Positions 45,683-55,087 of a stretch of DNA of 59,346 nt are shown in pieces. The notes below the pieces were generated by a model. It saw only the letters and a list, made by a program, of their open reading frames with translations. It had not been told where the DNA came from and ran no database searches. How positions within the stretch are numbered: the stretch's first letter is position 1; each line of letters starts with the position of its first letter. Made by a program: the position numbers and the translations under genes. This DNA comes from Opitutia bacterium (lineage in GTDB: Bacteria > Verrucomicrobiota > Verrucomicrobiia > Opitutales > T3Sed10-336). The stretch is taken from assembly GCA_003558065.1 (NCBI GenBank), contig PWMU01000195.1, forward strand, positions 1 to 59,346, given 5' to 3'.

Positions 45683-47002
45683 ATGGATTTCTGGTCGAAT
45701 ATCTTTATCGTACGTCTGATCAAGGAAATCCTCCGGGCACTCATGGGGGTTGTCGAACAGGCCCGGGCCTACTGGGAGGCCTACATATTCGTCGGGCACG
45801 CCGGCACGTTCCTGGCCTGGGCGTTCCTGGCCTTTATCGCCATTCTGGTCCTCCGGTGGGGATTCGCCAGGGCAGGTGCCCTGGCTTACGAAGCCGAAGG
45901 CGGACCCGGCCACCGCGCTTACCGGGTGATCGCCAACAGCCTCATTCTGGTTTCCTTTCTGCTGCTGATTGCGGCGGCGTTCAACCTGCAGCCGGGCAAC
46001 CTGGTTCAACTGGCGGTTTTCATTCCCTTCATCACGATTGTCGGCGCCCATATTGCCTGGTTTGCCGCGGACCGATTGGCCCGGATGAGCGGGTGGCGGG
46101 CGGGCGGGCGCTTTCTGGAGCGTGTGGCGGCCAATCGGACCGCGTACTACTTTATCCTCCCCACGCTGGTGATGCTGGGGGTCTTTAATTATATCCCGGC
46201 CGGAATGATCGTATTCCTTTCCTTCAGTGAATACGAAGTCGGGGGAACTCCCGAATGGGTGGGCCTGGAAAATTTTGTCCGCCTCTTTACTGAAGACCCG
46301 GTGTTCTGGAAGAGCATGTTCAACATGCTCCTTTTTGTCGGTTTCCAGACTGCGGTCACCCTGACAGTCCCGTTGATTGTCGCGGAGCTGATCGTACACC
46401 TGAAAACCGAACGCGCGCGGTATTACTGCCGGGCAGTGTTCCTGCTGCCGATCGTTGTGCCGATGGTGATCATTTTCCTGATCTGGGAGTACTTCTACTC
46501 GGACACCGGTCTCGTGCCGCTCCTGGGTCACGCACTCGGCTTCGGCGACGCGCTGGAGGGCCTGCTCAGCCGCCCGCAAACCGCCCTGTTCGCGGTTATG
46601 CTGGTCGGTTTTCCGTTCGTCCACGGAGTCAACCTTCTCATCTACTATGCGGGGCTGAGCAATATTTCCGAATCGGTATGGGAAGCCGCAAAGCTCGACG
46701 GGGCCACCCCCTTCGCGCGGTTCCTGTACATCGACATTCCCCTGCTCGCGCGCCAGTTCAAACTCTTGCTTATCCTGTCCATCATTACCGGGGTTCAAGC
46801 CTTCGAAAACGTGCTGGTGATGACCGATCAGGGCGGACCCGGCTGGCAGACCATGCTGCCCGGCCTCTACATGTACCGCTCGGCCATGGCGTTCCGCGAG
46901 TTCGGCTACGCGTGCGCGGTGGGACTCTTTCTCTTCCTCATCGTGCTGAGCTTGTCCCTTATGGTAAACCGTTACTTTTCCGATAAAGAGAAACACGACT
47001 GA
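45683..47002 (+). CDS. Sugar ABC transporter permease (MalF/UgpA type)
   Basis: 439 residues. Beyond the usual six-helix permease core (from about residue 150: AYYFILPTLVMLGVFNYIP ... VPMVIIFLIWEYFY) it has an N-terminal extension of about 145 residues with three more hydrophobic segments, including FLAWAFLAFIAILVL and LILVSFLLLIAAAF. The EAA loop reads WEAAKLDGATPFARFLYIDIPLL. It pairs with the next gene. Confidence 0.93.
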   Translation: MDFWSNIFIVRLIKEILRALMGVVEQARAYWEAYIFVGHAGTFLAWAFLAFIAILVLRWGFARAGALAYEAEGGPGHRAYRVIANSLILVSFLLLIAAAFNLQPGNLVQLAVFIPFITIVGAHIAWFAADRLARMSGWRAGGRFLERVAANRTAYYFILPTLVMLGVFNYIPAGMIVFLSFSEYEVGGTPEWVGLENFVRLFTEDPVFWKSMFNMLLFVGFQTAVTLTVPLIVAELIVHLKTERARYYCRAVFLLPIVVPMVIIFLIWEYFYSDTGLVPLLGHALGFGDALEGLLSRPQTALFAVMLVGFPFVHGVNLLIYYAGLSNISESVWEAAKLDGATPFARFLYIDIPLLARQFKLLLILSIITGVQAFENVLVMTDQGGPGWQTMLPGLYMYRSAMAFREFGYACAVGLFLFLIVLSLSLMVNRYFSDKEKHD

Positions 47003-47016
47003 ACCGTTTTCCCGCA

Positions 47017-47838
47017 ATGAGAAACCTTTCGACAGGCCGTATCCTCCAACTCGCCCTCCTCGGCATCCTCATGGTGCTGACCTTTTACCCGTTTCTTTTT
47101 CTGCTGATGAATTCCCTCAAGACGACACCGGAGTTCTGGATGAACCCGTGGTGGTTCAGCGGGTCTCCGGAATGGGTCAACTACGCCGATGCCTGGGAGG
47201 CCATCGCACCCTTTATGGCGAACAGCATCGTGATTACCGTTCTCGCCACGGTCGGCGTGCTGGTCATGGGCTGCCTCACCGGGTTCGCGTTCGCGCGGTT
47301 CGACTTTCCGGGAAAACAGGTATTCTTCCACGCGATTCTCGCCATGATGATGGTTCCGGCGGTGCTGATGCTGATCCCCTCGTTCATTCTGGCCGACCGG
47401 CTGGAGCTGATCGACACGTACTGGGTGATGCTGCTGTTTTATATTTCCGGGGGTCAGGTCCTCGCCATCTTCCTGCTCCGCAATTTTTTCGAAGCCATCC
47501 CTGAGGATTTTTTCAGTGCTGCCAAGATCGACGGCGCCACCACGTTTCAAATGCTGCGCTTCATCGCCCTCCCCCTCTGCAAGCCCATCCTGGGGACCAT
47601 CTCCATCATCACCGCGATCGCGGTATGGAATAATTTCCTGTGGCCCCTGGTCACGACAAGCCGGACCGACTTGAAGGTCATCACCAACGGAATTCTGGAG
47701 TTTGCCACCGAGTATGGAGCCAATTACGGTACGATGTTCGCCGGCTACATCATTTCCGCGCTGCCGATGCTCGTGGTGATCCTTTTCTGCATGCGCGCGT
47801 TCATGCGGGGACTCGCGGCCGGGGGAGTAAAGAACTGA
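47017..47838 (+). CDS. Sugar ABC transporter permease (MalG/UgpE type)
   Basis: 273 residues, typical length. Six TM helices and the EAA motif FSAAKIDGATTFQMLRFIALPL. Starts 14 bp after the first permease. The ATPase is absent, so a shared MsmX/MalK-type ATPase elsewhere must power the importer. It ends 5 bp from the stop of the convergent pseudopilin gene. Confidence 0.94.
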   Translation: MRNLSTGRILQLALLGILMVLTFYPFLFLLMNSLKTTPEFWMNPWWFSGSPEWVNYADAWEAIAPFMANSIVITVLATVGVLVMGCLTGFAFARFDFPGKQVFFHAILAMMMVPAVLMLIPSFILADRLELIDTYWVMLLFYISGGQVLAIFLLRNFFEAIPEDFFSAAKIDGATTFQMLRFIALPLCKPILGTISIITAIAVWNNFLWPLVTTSRTDLKVITNGILEFATEYGANYGTMFAGYIISALPMLVVILFCMRAFMRGLAAGGVKN

Positions 47839-47843
47839 TTCCC

Positions 47844-48653
47844 TTACCGCCGCCCTCCGCCGCCGGTGCGGCGGTCGACGCCGTAGGCGAGAAAGTCATA
47901 AAACTCCAAAAAGTTCATTCCCGAAACCGCATTGGCGCGATCGAGGGGCACCTGGCTGACCTGCCCGCCCAGGTGAAGGACATTGATCGCGTTGTGCGAA
48001 GGCAGCGTGTACTCCTCGCGGAAGATATTGCCCTGCCATCCGAAATCGAAAAGCAGGGGGTTGTTCGGATCTTCGGTCACTCGTTCGTTGGCCCGGTAGG
48101 AGGTCGGACCGGTCGCCCAGCCCCGCGGTCCGTCGCCGACAACGTAGAGCCAGATGTAACCGCTCCGCTCAATCTGCCGGCTGGAACTGAAGGGGCCCGG
48201 CTGCTTATACTCAGGGTCATCGAAAACCGCCGGATCCAGGCTGGGACAGATCAGGATATTCGCGTCATCCAGATAATCGACGTTGCTGACCCGGGCAATC
48301 CTCCGGTTGGCATTGTTCTCGGGAATCCCTCCGCGCTGTTCGGAAAGCAAAAAGCCCAGGCCCCGGTCCCGGACCAGGCTTCCGACCTCCGACTCGATGC
48401 CGGGACCGCCGCCGGATACGCCCCCTACATTGGGAGGAATGAGATCATTATTATCCTCCGCAAACAGATGAATGGCGTTGCCGATCTGTCTGAGGTTGCT
48501 GACGCACTGAGAAGCGCGGGCGGAATCCCGGACGGCGCTGACTGTCGGAATCAGGATAGCGGCTAGAATTCCGATGATAGCTATTACGGTCAACAGCTCG
48601 ATCAGGGTAAAGGCGGGGGCGCGAGTGGCGCGGGAACAGGATAGGGTTTTCAA
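47844..48653 (-). CDS. Prepilin-type pseudopilin, third copy
   Basis: 269 residues. Basic leader ([13 protein letters not shown]) then [51 protein letters not shown], and a Gly/Arg-rich end (RRTGGGGRR). The ending [15 protein letters not shown] replaces the usual 'DGHV' motif. The first codon in this frame giving a correct leader is TTG 48653, without a good ribosome-binding site. It is less similar at the DNA level to the two tandem copies at 26,650-28,097. Confidence 0.85.
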   Translation of the reverse strand: MKTLSCSRATRAPAFTLIELLTVIAIIGILAAILIPTVSAVRDSARASQCVSNLRQIGNAIHLFAEDNNDLIPPNVGGVSGGGPGIESEVGSLVRDRGLGFLLSEQRGGIPENNANRRIARVSNVDYLDDANILICPSLDPAVFDDPEYKQPGPFSSSRQIERSGYIWLYVVGDGPRGWATGPTSYRANERVTEDPNNPLLFDFGWQGNIFREEYTLPSHNAINVLHLGGQVSQVPLDRANAVSGMNFLEFYDFLAYGVDRRTGGGGRR

Positions 48654-48783
48654 GAAATGCTATTTTGCTGGTTTGCGTGGGGGGATAAGTTCCTTCCGTC
48701 AAGGTGGAATCTTTTCTTTCATTCGTCAAGCTAAAGCCCTTGATTCGCCAACGAAAATTCGGGTCTCTTTCCCGCTGTCCGGG

Positions 48784-48811
48784 TTGTCAAATGACCGGTA
48801 TTCGGTATAGT
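48784..48811 (+). promoter_or_regulatory. Sigma70 promoter of the small coiled-coil gene
   Basis: TTGTCA and TATAGT are 16 bp apart, each matching five of six consensus bases, 58 bp ahead of the ATG at 48869. Confidence 0.6.
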
Positions 48812-48868
48812 GGAAAAACGGGTTCGGCCGGGCGCCGGCCTGATTCGTGAAGCCAGCGAGGAAATCCT

Positions 48869-49159
48869 ATGAATCCAGACAATCCAACGTACGAACAAAA
48901 GATGGAAATCCGTCTGAAGGAATGGGGCGCCGACATCGAAAAACTCAAGGAACGGGCCGAAGAGGCCCCGGATGAGGTGAAGCGGTTCTGCATGGACCGG
49001 ATTGGAACGCTTGAAACGATGCGGCGAACCGGCTTTGCCCGGCTGCGAGAAATGAAACAGACCGGCGATGATGCCTGGGAGGAAATCCGCTCCGACCTGG
49101 ACGCGCACTGGGACGAGATGCGGAAGACTTTCACCGAGACTTATGAGAAATTGAAGTGA
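48869..49159 (+). CDS. Small coiled-coil protein (sll1863-like stress family)
   Basis: 96 residues, highly charged, a single helical heptad pattern throughout (QKMEIRLKEWGADIEKLKER, ARLREMKQTGDDAWEEIRSD, WDEMRKTFTETYEKLK). The 'EWGADIEKL' and 'GDDAWEEI' phrases are typical of short coiled-coil proteins annotated as sll1863-like. GAGGAA lies at good spacing before the ATG, and a good sigma70 promoter lies upstream, so this should be well expressed. Function unproven. Confidence 0.75.
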   Translation: MNPDNPTYEQKMEIRLKEWGADIEKLKERAEEAPDEVKRFCMDRIGTLETMRRTGFARLREMKQTGDDAWEEIRSDLDAHWDEMRKTFTETYEKLK

Positions 49160-49182
49160 GCGGCGGGCCGCCCGCCCGTGTC

Positions 49183-50955
49183 CTACCACGTCAGCCGCCG
49201 CCAGGCCCGATTCAGGAACACGATTCCGACGATCGAAACGACCGTCAGCAGGATGGCCTGAAGAATTTCACCGTAAATCCAGAACCCGGTGGCAAAAAGC
49301 GCTCCGTAAATCGACACGCACCCGAGGAACATGCACAGGATCCCGGAGGGCACGTGCCATCCCTCGCCTTCCGGTTCCAGCGAGATCCCTTCGCGGGCAG
49401 CCTGGTCGCGAACCTTTCGCCAGCCCGGGCCGCCCGGCCGGACTTTTCGATAAAAGGAGTACAAGGTCTCTTTTGAAGCGGGCGGCGTGATCAGCGTCAC
49501 GGTCACCCAGGAAACCGTCGTGATAGCCACTCCGATCAGCAACCGCTGCCACGAGGCGGTCTCCGGCAAAAGAAAATGAAAGTAAAGGGCGACGGCAAAG
49601 GACACCACCATCGCCGTGATTTCGGCGATCGCCGTGATCCTCCACCAGAACCAGCGCAGAATAAAGATCAACCCGGTACCGGCTCCGATCTGTAGAATGA
49701 TCGAAAATGCCTCCAGCGCGTGGCGCAGGCTCAGCGCGAAAAGGATAGCCAGAAGCAGGATTACCACCGTCGACACACGGCCCACGAAAACCAACTCCTT
49801 CTCGCCGGCTTCGGTTCGAACAAAGCGCTTGTAAAAATCGTTCACCAGGTACGAGGCCCCGAGATTGATATGAGTGGAGGCGGTTGACATGTAGGCGGCA
49901 ATCAGAGACGCCATCGCCAGCCCCAACAATCCCGGCGGAAGATAGGTCAGCATCGCCGAGTATCCAAGATCCTCTCCGACGATGCCGATGGGCAGATCGG
50001 GAAAGGCATCTTTCAGTGAATCCAGGTCGGGAAAGACCACCAGCGAACAGAGAGCGACTATAATCCACGGCCAGGGACGCAGGGCGTAGTGGGCGACATT
50101 GAAGAGAACCGAGGCAGCGGCGGCCCCCTTCTCATCCCGCGCCGCCAGCATCCGCTGGGCCTGGTAACTTCCGCCCCCCGGTTCCGCCCCCGGATACCAG
50201 ACACTCCACCACTGCACCGCCAGGGGTATGATCAGAACGGTCAGCACCAATTCCCAGTTATCGAAGTCCGGAAGAATCGAGAGCCGGTCGCGAACGTTTT
50301 CATGTTCGAGCAGAGGCCCCAGGCCCCCGATCTCGGGAATCCCCACCAGCCACCACGCGGCCAGGATGGAACCGGTCATGGCCCCGATAAAAAGCAGCAG
50401 GTCGGTCAGCAGCACGCCCCGGAGTCCTCCGGCCGCACTGTAGATGACCGTCACGGTACCGGCGATCAGTCCGGTCTGCCACGGCTCCCACCCCAAAATG
50501 ACACCGGCGATCTTCATCGCCGCCAGGGTCACGCTGGCCATCACCAGAACGTTGAACATCAGCCCCAGGTACAAGGCCCGAAAACCGCGCAGGAAGGCGG
50601 CCGGCTTGCCGCTGTAGCGCAGCTCGTAAAACTCAATGTCGGTAAATACTCCCGAACGGCGCCACATTCGGGCGTAAATAAAGGCGGTCAGCATCCCGGT
50701 CAGCAGAAAGGCCCACCACACCCAGTTGCCCGCCACCCCATGAGTCCGAACGATATCGGATACAAGGTTCGGGGTGTCCGCCGAAAACGTCGTCGCCACC
50801 ATCGATACCCCGAGCAGCCACCACGGCATATTCCGGCCGGCCAGAAAAAACTCCGTCGAGTTCCTGCCCGCACGTCGCCTGACCGCCAAACCGATCCAGA
50901 CGCAAACCACAAAATAACCGGCAATGAGTACCCAATCGAAGGGGTGTAATTGCAT
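49183..50955 (-). CDS. Sodium:solute symporter family (SSF) transporter
   Basis: 590 residues from ATG 50955. About 13-14 TM helices. Family landmarks: FDWVLIAGYFVVCVWIGL, TEFFLAGRNMPWWLLGVSMVATTFSADTP, and INLGASYLVNDFYKRFV near the middle. It takes up an organic solute with Na+. The C-terminal region has two extra helices. It converges on the small coiled-coil gene and follows the phosphoglucomutase gene downstream by about 106 bp; substrate unknown. Confidence 0.9.
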   Translation of the reverse strand: MQLHPFDWVLIAGYFVVCVWIGLAVRRRAGRNSTEFFLAGRNMPWWLLGVSMVATTFSADTPNLVSDIVRTHGVAGNWVWWAFLLTGMLTAFIYARMWRRSGVFTDIEFYELRYSGKPAAFLRGFRALYLGLMFNVLVMASVTLAAMKIAGVILGWEPWQTGLIAGTVTVIYSAAGGLRGVLLTDLLLFIGAMTGSILAAWWLVGIPEIGGLGPLLEHENVRDRLSILPDFDNWELVLTVLIIPLAVQWWSVWYPGAEPGGGSYQAQRMLAARDEKGAAAASVLFNVAHYALRPWPWIIVALCSLVVFPDLDSLKDAFPDLPIGIVGEDLGYSAMLTYLPPGLLGLAMASLIAAYMSTASTHINLGASYLVNDFYKRFVRTEAGEKELVFVGRVSTVVILLLAILFALSLRHALEAFSIILQIGAGTGLIFILRWFWWRITAIAEITAMVVSFAVALYFHFLLPETASWQRLLIGVAITTVSWVTVTLITPPASKETLYSFYRKVRPGGPGWRKVRDQAAREGISLEPEGEGWHVPSGILCMFLGCVSIYGALFATGFWIYGEILQAILLTVVSIVGIVFLNRAWRRLTW

Positions 50956-51061
50956 CGCGATAAAACAGGAGGGTTTCCGCTGCAAGTCAATCGGAAATCA
51001 GCGGGCGGCCCCTGTACTCGCTGTCTAACAGTCCGGAGCTTTTCTGCTTTCCACCCGCCGC

Positions 51062-53023
51062 TCACTCCGAGCGACGTGCGGCGTCTTCTTCCACGGCCCG
51101 GCGCAGTCGGCTGACGTGTTCCACCGTCGCCGCCTTGACCTGGGCGAGGTCCTTCTTCTCCGCGACTTTGTCGCTGGCGAAGAAGTAAAACTTGATCTTG
51201 GGCTCGGTGCCGCTGCCGCGGACGGCGTAGGAATAGCCGTTGGCCAGCTCCAGAAAGTAAAAGCCCTGGGGCGGTATCGGCGCGCCGTCCGCGTCCTGAA
51301 TCTCGTCTTTGCCGAAGTCCGTTACGCGGCCCACGGCAACCCCGTTCATTTCCGCGGGAGGATTGGAATGATAGGAATCGAGGATCTTCTTGATCCGGGC
51401 CGAACCGGCGGCGCCTTCGTAAACAACCTGGCCCAGGGCCTCATAATAGAATCCGTACTTGAGGTAAAGGTCATCCATCAGTCCCGTCAGGGTCTTGCCT
51501 TGAGCTTTCGCCTGCGCCGCGAGTTCACAAAACATAATGACCGCGGAGTTGCCGTCCTTGTCCCGGACGTCGTCGCCGGCCAGGTACCCGTAGCTCTCTT
51601 CGCCGCCGAAGACATAGAACGTGCTGTACTCCATCAGCAACTCCGCGCGCTTGCGGAACGGCGTGGCGTCGTAGTCGATCGCGAGCTGCTCGGCCTCGAG
51701 CATCCGCTGCCTGAGCATCTTCTCATAACCGTGGATTTTGGCGCCGATCCACTTGAATCCGGTCAGCGTATTGATAACCTTCAATCCGTGAGCCCGGGCG
51801 ATCGCCCCCTGCATCGGGGTCGTCACAAAGGTCTTTATCAGGGCGGCCCGGTCGCTTCCCTGTTCCGGGAGGACTTCCAGATCCTTGTAACGCAGAATCC
51901 GGTATTCCGCCAGTAGAGATCCGATCTGATTGCCGGTGAGCAACTCCATGGAGCCGCTTGAATCACGCACCGCAACCCCCATCCGGTCAGCGTCCGGATC
52001 GGTGGCGACCACGATGTCGGCGTCCGTCTCTTCGGCCAGCCGGATGGCCATCGACAACGCTTCCGCGTTTTCGGGGTTGGGGGATTTGACGGTGGAAAAC
52101 GCTGGATCCTGCTCCATCTGCTCCGGAACGGTTTCGAAATCTACGTTGAACCGCTCCAGCAACGGAACCGTCGCCGCAGCCGCCGTTCCGTGAATCGGGC
52201 TGAAGACCACCTTGAGGTCGCTCCTGTAAAGCAGGTCCGGATCGAGCACCGTGCGCGCGACCGATTCGATGTAGGCCTGGTCGACACTCTCGGGCAAAAT
52301 CACCACGCCGGATTGCTGTTTTTCAAGGAACGCCGACAGTTCCTTCAATTCGACCCGGTTGACCTCCTCGATGATGCCGCCCGCATGCGGCTCCACAACC
52401 TGCCCCCCGTCCTCGAAATAAATTTTGTAGCCGTTGTCGTGAGGGGGATTGTGGCTCGCTGTCACCACGATCCCCGCTGTGGCCCCGAGATAGCGCACCG
52501 AGAAGCTGAGCTGGGGTGTCGAACGCGGACCGGGGAAAATGAACGCCCTGCCGCCGAGACGCGCCCAGGTCGACGCCGAGAGCTCACACAAATGCCGGGA
52601 GAAATGGCGGACATCGTGGGCGATCACGAGCGTGGGAATGTCGAAACGGCCCTTCCGGGCAAGATAACTTTCGGTGTAGCGAAAAACACCCACCGTGGCG
52701 CGGATGACATTAAGGTCGTTGAGAACGTTCGGCCCCACCGCCGGGTGTTCCGGGGTTTCGCCGGCAGCGGCGGTTCCCTGCTCGGCAGCCGTCACCACGC
52801 CGCCGATGGTGCGTCCCCGCATCCCGCCGGTACCGAACGCCATATACTGGTAAAACCGGTCGTCCAGTTCGGACCACGCTTCCCGGTCCACCAGCTCGCC
52901 AATGGAGGCCTCCGCCCATTCCGGCAGAAACCCGCCTTCCAGCCAGGCTTCCAGATTTTTCACCGTCGATTCGAGCAGATCACCCTTTTTTCCCGCCTGC
53001 CTGATCTTCCCTAAAGCCTTCAT
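51062..53023 (-). CDS. Phosphoglucomutase/phosphomannomutase family protein
   Basis: 653 residues from ATG 53023 (GGGA at good spacing). The N-terminus has FGTGGMRGRTIGG, the phosphoserine loop is GIVVTASHNPPHDNGYKIYF, the metal loop VATDPDADRMGVAV, the sugar loop FGGEESYGYLAGDDV, and the phosphate loop VRGSGTEPKIKFYF. Length and motifs match the long phosphoglucomutase branch (PgcA/PGM2-like), which interconverts glucose-1-P and glucose-6-P. An open frame continues upstream to 53176, but that part has no conserved residues. Confidence 0.92.
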   Translation of the reverse strand: MKALGKIRQAGKKGDLLESTVKNLEAWLEGGFLPEWAEASIGELVDREAWSELDDRFYQYMAFGTGGMRGRTIGGVVTAAEQGTAAAGETPEHPAVGPNVLNDLNVIRATVGVFRYTESYLARKGRFDIPTLVIAHDVRHFSRHLCELSASTWARLGGRAFIFPGPRSTPQLSFSVRYLGATAGIVVTASHNPPHDNGYKIYFEDGGQVVEPHAGGIIEEVNRVELKELSAFLEKQQSGVVILPESVDQAYIESVARTVLDPDLLYRSDLKVVFSPIHGTAAAATVPLLERFNVDFETVPEQMEQDPAFSTVKSPNPENAEALSMAIRLAEETDADIVVATDPDADRMGVAVRDSSGSMELLTGNQIGSLLAEYRILRYKDLEVLPEQGSDRAALIKTFVTTPMQGAIARAHGLKVINTLTGFKWIGAKIHGYEKMLRQRMLEAEQLAIDYDATPFRKRAELLMEYSTFYVFGGEESYGYLAGDDVRDKDGNSAVIMFCELAAQAKAQGKTLTGLMDDLYLKYGFYYEALGQVVYEGAAGSARIKKILDSYHSNPPAEMNGVAVGRVTDFGKDEIQDADGAPIPPQGFYFLELANGYSYAVRGSGTEPKIKFYFFASDKVAEKKDLAQVKAATVEHVSRLRRAVEEDAARRSE

Positions 53024-53218
53024 ACCAATCCCGAAATTCAAGGTTGCCTTCAAATTGCACTGAAAACAGGGATTCCCCTGCCTTCGCGCTTCCATCTCAA
53101 GAGCCACCGCCCCTGCAGGCAATCCGAAAACCGGCGGATTTCCGCGTTTTTTAGATTGGAACCTCCCCGAATTCATCTCCAGTATGCCCCTTCCGCACCA
53201 TTAACCCAGAGGCCACCG

Positions 53219-53947
53219 ATGACCCGACTCTCCGAATCCTTTCATGCCGAAAATCAGAAGTTGCTGGACAGTGTTTTCCGCAAGAACTTCGAACAACTCA
53301 AGCAGCTCGGCCCGAAAATCGGCCGATCGATCGCCAACGATGGCATCCTCCATCTCTTCGGCAGCGGTCACTCCGCCATGGTCGCGCTCGAAATCATCGG
53401 GCGGGCGGGAGGCCTTGTTCCGGTCAGCGGCATCCAGGACCCCGCCGAGGGAAGAATGGAAACGCTCCCCGGTTACGGTACCCGGTTGCTCGAGCGTTAC
53501 GCCCGCGTCTTCGGGATGAACGAGGGCGAGTACCTTGTGGTGGTCTCGAATTCAGGCAAAAACCATTCGCCGATCGAAGTCGCCCTGGAGGCCAGGAAAC
53601 GCGGGCTTTCCGTCATCGCGGTCACCTCGCTGGAAATGTCCGGGCAATCAGCGGTCGCCCATGAAGGCGGCAAGCGGCTCTACGAGATCGCCGATTACGT
53701 CCTCGACAACGGGGGCGTCATGGGCGACGCCAGGATTCCGGTCCCCGGTACCGAGCTGACGGTGGGTCCGACCTCGACCTTCTCGGGGGCCCTCCTCATG
53801 AACCTCCTGGTGCTCGAAACCGTCCAGTACCTAAACGACAACAAACTCCCGCTCCCCATCCTGCGCAGCCAGAACCTTGAGGGTGGAATGGAGTTCAATC
53901 TCGAGATGGCCGAGAAGTACCGGGGCCGCCTGAGCCGCCCGCTGTAG
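53219..53947 (+). CDS. SIS-domain phosphosugar-binding protein (UPF0309-like)
   Basis: 242 residues from ATG 53219 with AGAGG upstream. SIS fold: GILHLFGSGHSAMVALEII, YLVVVSNSGKNHSPIEVALEAR, GLSVIAVTSLEMSGQS. The SNSGKN motif binds the sugar phosphate. The ending matches uncharacterised UPF0309 proteins rather than MurQ or GlmS. It is transcribed away from the phosphoglucomutase gene across 195 bp, and may act on a related sugar phosphate. Confidence 0.87.
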   Translation: MTRLSESFHAENQKLLDSVFRKNFEQLKQLGPKIGRSIANDGILHLFGSGHSAMVALEIIGRAGGLVPVSGIQDPAEGRMETLPGYGTRLLERYARVFGMNEGEYLVVVSNSGKNHSPIEVALEARKRGLSVIAVTSLEMSGQSAVAHEGGKRLYEIADYVLDNGGVMGDARIPVPGTELTVGPTSTFSGALLMNLLVLETVQYLNDNKLPLPILRSQNLEGGMEFNLEMAEKYRGRLSRPL

Positions 53948-53977
53948 GGGTTCGAAAGAAGCCAATCCGGGGAGGTG

Positions 53978-54051
53978 TGGTCGCTACTGGACTCGAACCA
54001 GTGACTTCTACCGTGTGAAGGTAGCGCTCTAACCAACTGAGCTAAGCGACC
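53978..54051 (-). tRNA. tRNA-Val (anticodon CAC)
   Basis: The minus strand folds as a standard cloverleaf: acceptor GGTCGCT/AGCGACC, D arm with AGCTCAGTTGGTTAGAGC, anticodon stem CTACC/GGTAG with loop TTCACAC (anticodon CAC, Val GTG codons), T arm GTTCGAGTCC. The 3' CCA is not encoded. Confidence 0.97.
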
Positions 54052-54112
54052 TCATAGCCTGATTCACCCCAAACAACTCCTCCGGCCAACGCAAGTCAAG
54101 ACATCCCGGCAA

Positions 54113-54148
54113 CCTGTCGGACTTGGCCTACCGGCTTCGTCCGACAGG
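54113..54148. repeat. REP-like hairpin downstream of tRNA-Val
   Basis: CCTGTCGGAC and GTCCGACAGG form a perfect 10-bp stem around 16 nt that holds a smaller GCC/GGC pair. Seven T follow 12 nt later, and a second imperfect palindrome AAGATACGG/CCGCATCTT lies at 54168-54192. It looks like a repetitive extragenic palindrome; it could also end plus-strand transcripts. Confidence 0.55.
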
Positions 54149-54281
54149 CTGCTGATGGAGTTTTTTTAAGATACGGCAAATTACCGCATCTTGCCGCGAA
54201 ATTTTTGCGTTAAATTGCCCTGGGAGGGTCTTTTACACTGCCGGAACCCGGGGAGTGGTGTCCGCTGAACTTCGGATCCCC

Positions 54282-54932
54282 CTATTTGCGGGTCTTCACC
54301 GCTCGTTTCCGTTCAGGAAAACAGGTCCTGCAGATCTCGCAGACGGTTCCGTCACATCCCCGCGCGGTGCAATGCTGGCGTCCGTAAAATATGATCCGGA
54401 GGTGGAGGTTGCTCCAACTCTCGCGGGGGAAAAGCCGTTTCAAATCCCGTTCCGTCTCCGCGACATTGCGGCCGGAGGTCAGTTTCCAGCGTTGCGCCAG
54501 CCGGTGAATGTGGGTGTCCACCGGAAAAGCCGGCTTGCCGAAAGCCTGTACCATGACAACCGAGGCCGTCTTGTGACCGACTCCCGGGAGGGACTCCAAT
54601 TCTTCGAAGGTATCCGGCACACGCCCCCCGTGCTTCTCCAGGAGCAATTCGGAAAGTCGGTGAATCGCCCGGGCTTTCGCCGGCGCCAAACCGCAGGGCC
54701 GAATGATCGACTCGATTTCGCCGACGGAAAGTCCGGTCATGGCCTCCGGCGTGCGTGCGCGCTCGAACAGGGCGGGCGTGGTTCGGTTCACCCGCTCGTC
54801 GGTGCACTGGGCGGACAGCAGCACGGCGATCAACAGCGTATAGGGATCGGAGTGTTTCAGGGGAACGGGTGCCGACGGATAGAGCTCTTCGAGTTTGCGA
54901 AGAATGTAGTCGGCGCGTTCCTGTTTGGTCAT
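54282..54932 (-). CDS. nth: Endonuclease III
   Basis: 216 residues from ATG 54932. Helix-hairpin-helix and catalytic Lys in LESLPGVGHKTASVV, catalytic Asp in FPVDTHIHRLAQRW, and VLLSAQCTDERVN. It removes oxidised pyrimidines and nicks the DNA strand. The iron-sulfur loop is unusual: CTARGCDGTVCEICRTC has Cys spacings of 4, 4, 2 and 2, not the usual 6, 2 and 5, so cluster binding may differ. An open frame extends upstream to 55037 without family residues. Confidence 0.93.
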   Translation of the reverse strand: MTKQERADYILRKLEELYPSAPVPLKHSDPYTLLIAVLLSAQCTDERVNRTTPALFERARTPEAMTGLSVGEIESIIRPCGLAPAKARAIHRLSELLLEKHGGRVPDTFEELESLPGVGHKTASVVMVQAFGKPAFPVDTHIHRLAQRWKLTSGRNVAETERDLKRLFPRESWSNLHLRIIFYGRQHCTARGCDGTVCEICRTCFPERKRAVKTRK

Positions 54933-55087
54933 GGCAGAGCAATCTCTGAAAACCCGGGCCCAAAAGCCAAGCTTAATCCCACTGAAACGGCCCGCATAAG
55001 CCGGCCGGCGCCCGTTCCGGGCCGAACGCGGAAGCAACCATCAGCAAAAACAGTTGATCCCCCCACCTTTCCCATTATAGTCGCAGG

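Noticed and set aside
45677-47017. 446-codon minus-strand frame over the MalF-type permease
   Set aside because: Highly charged antisense of a membrane protein; no family features.
55038-55087. Glycine riboswitch ahead of gcvP
   Set aside because: Only 50 bp separate the end of the upstream open frame and the gcvP ATG in this direction, and no tandem aptamer motif is seen in 54,933-55,087.
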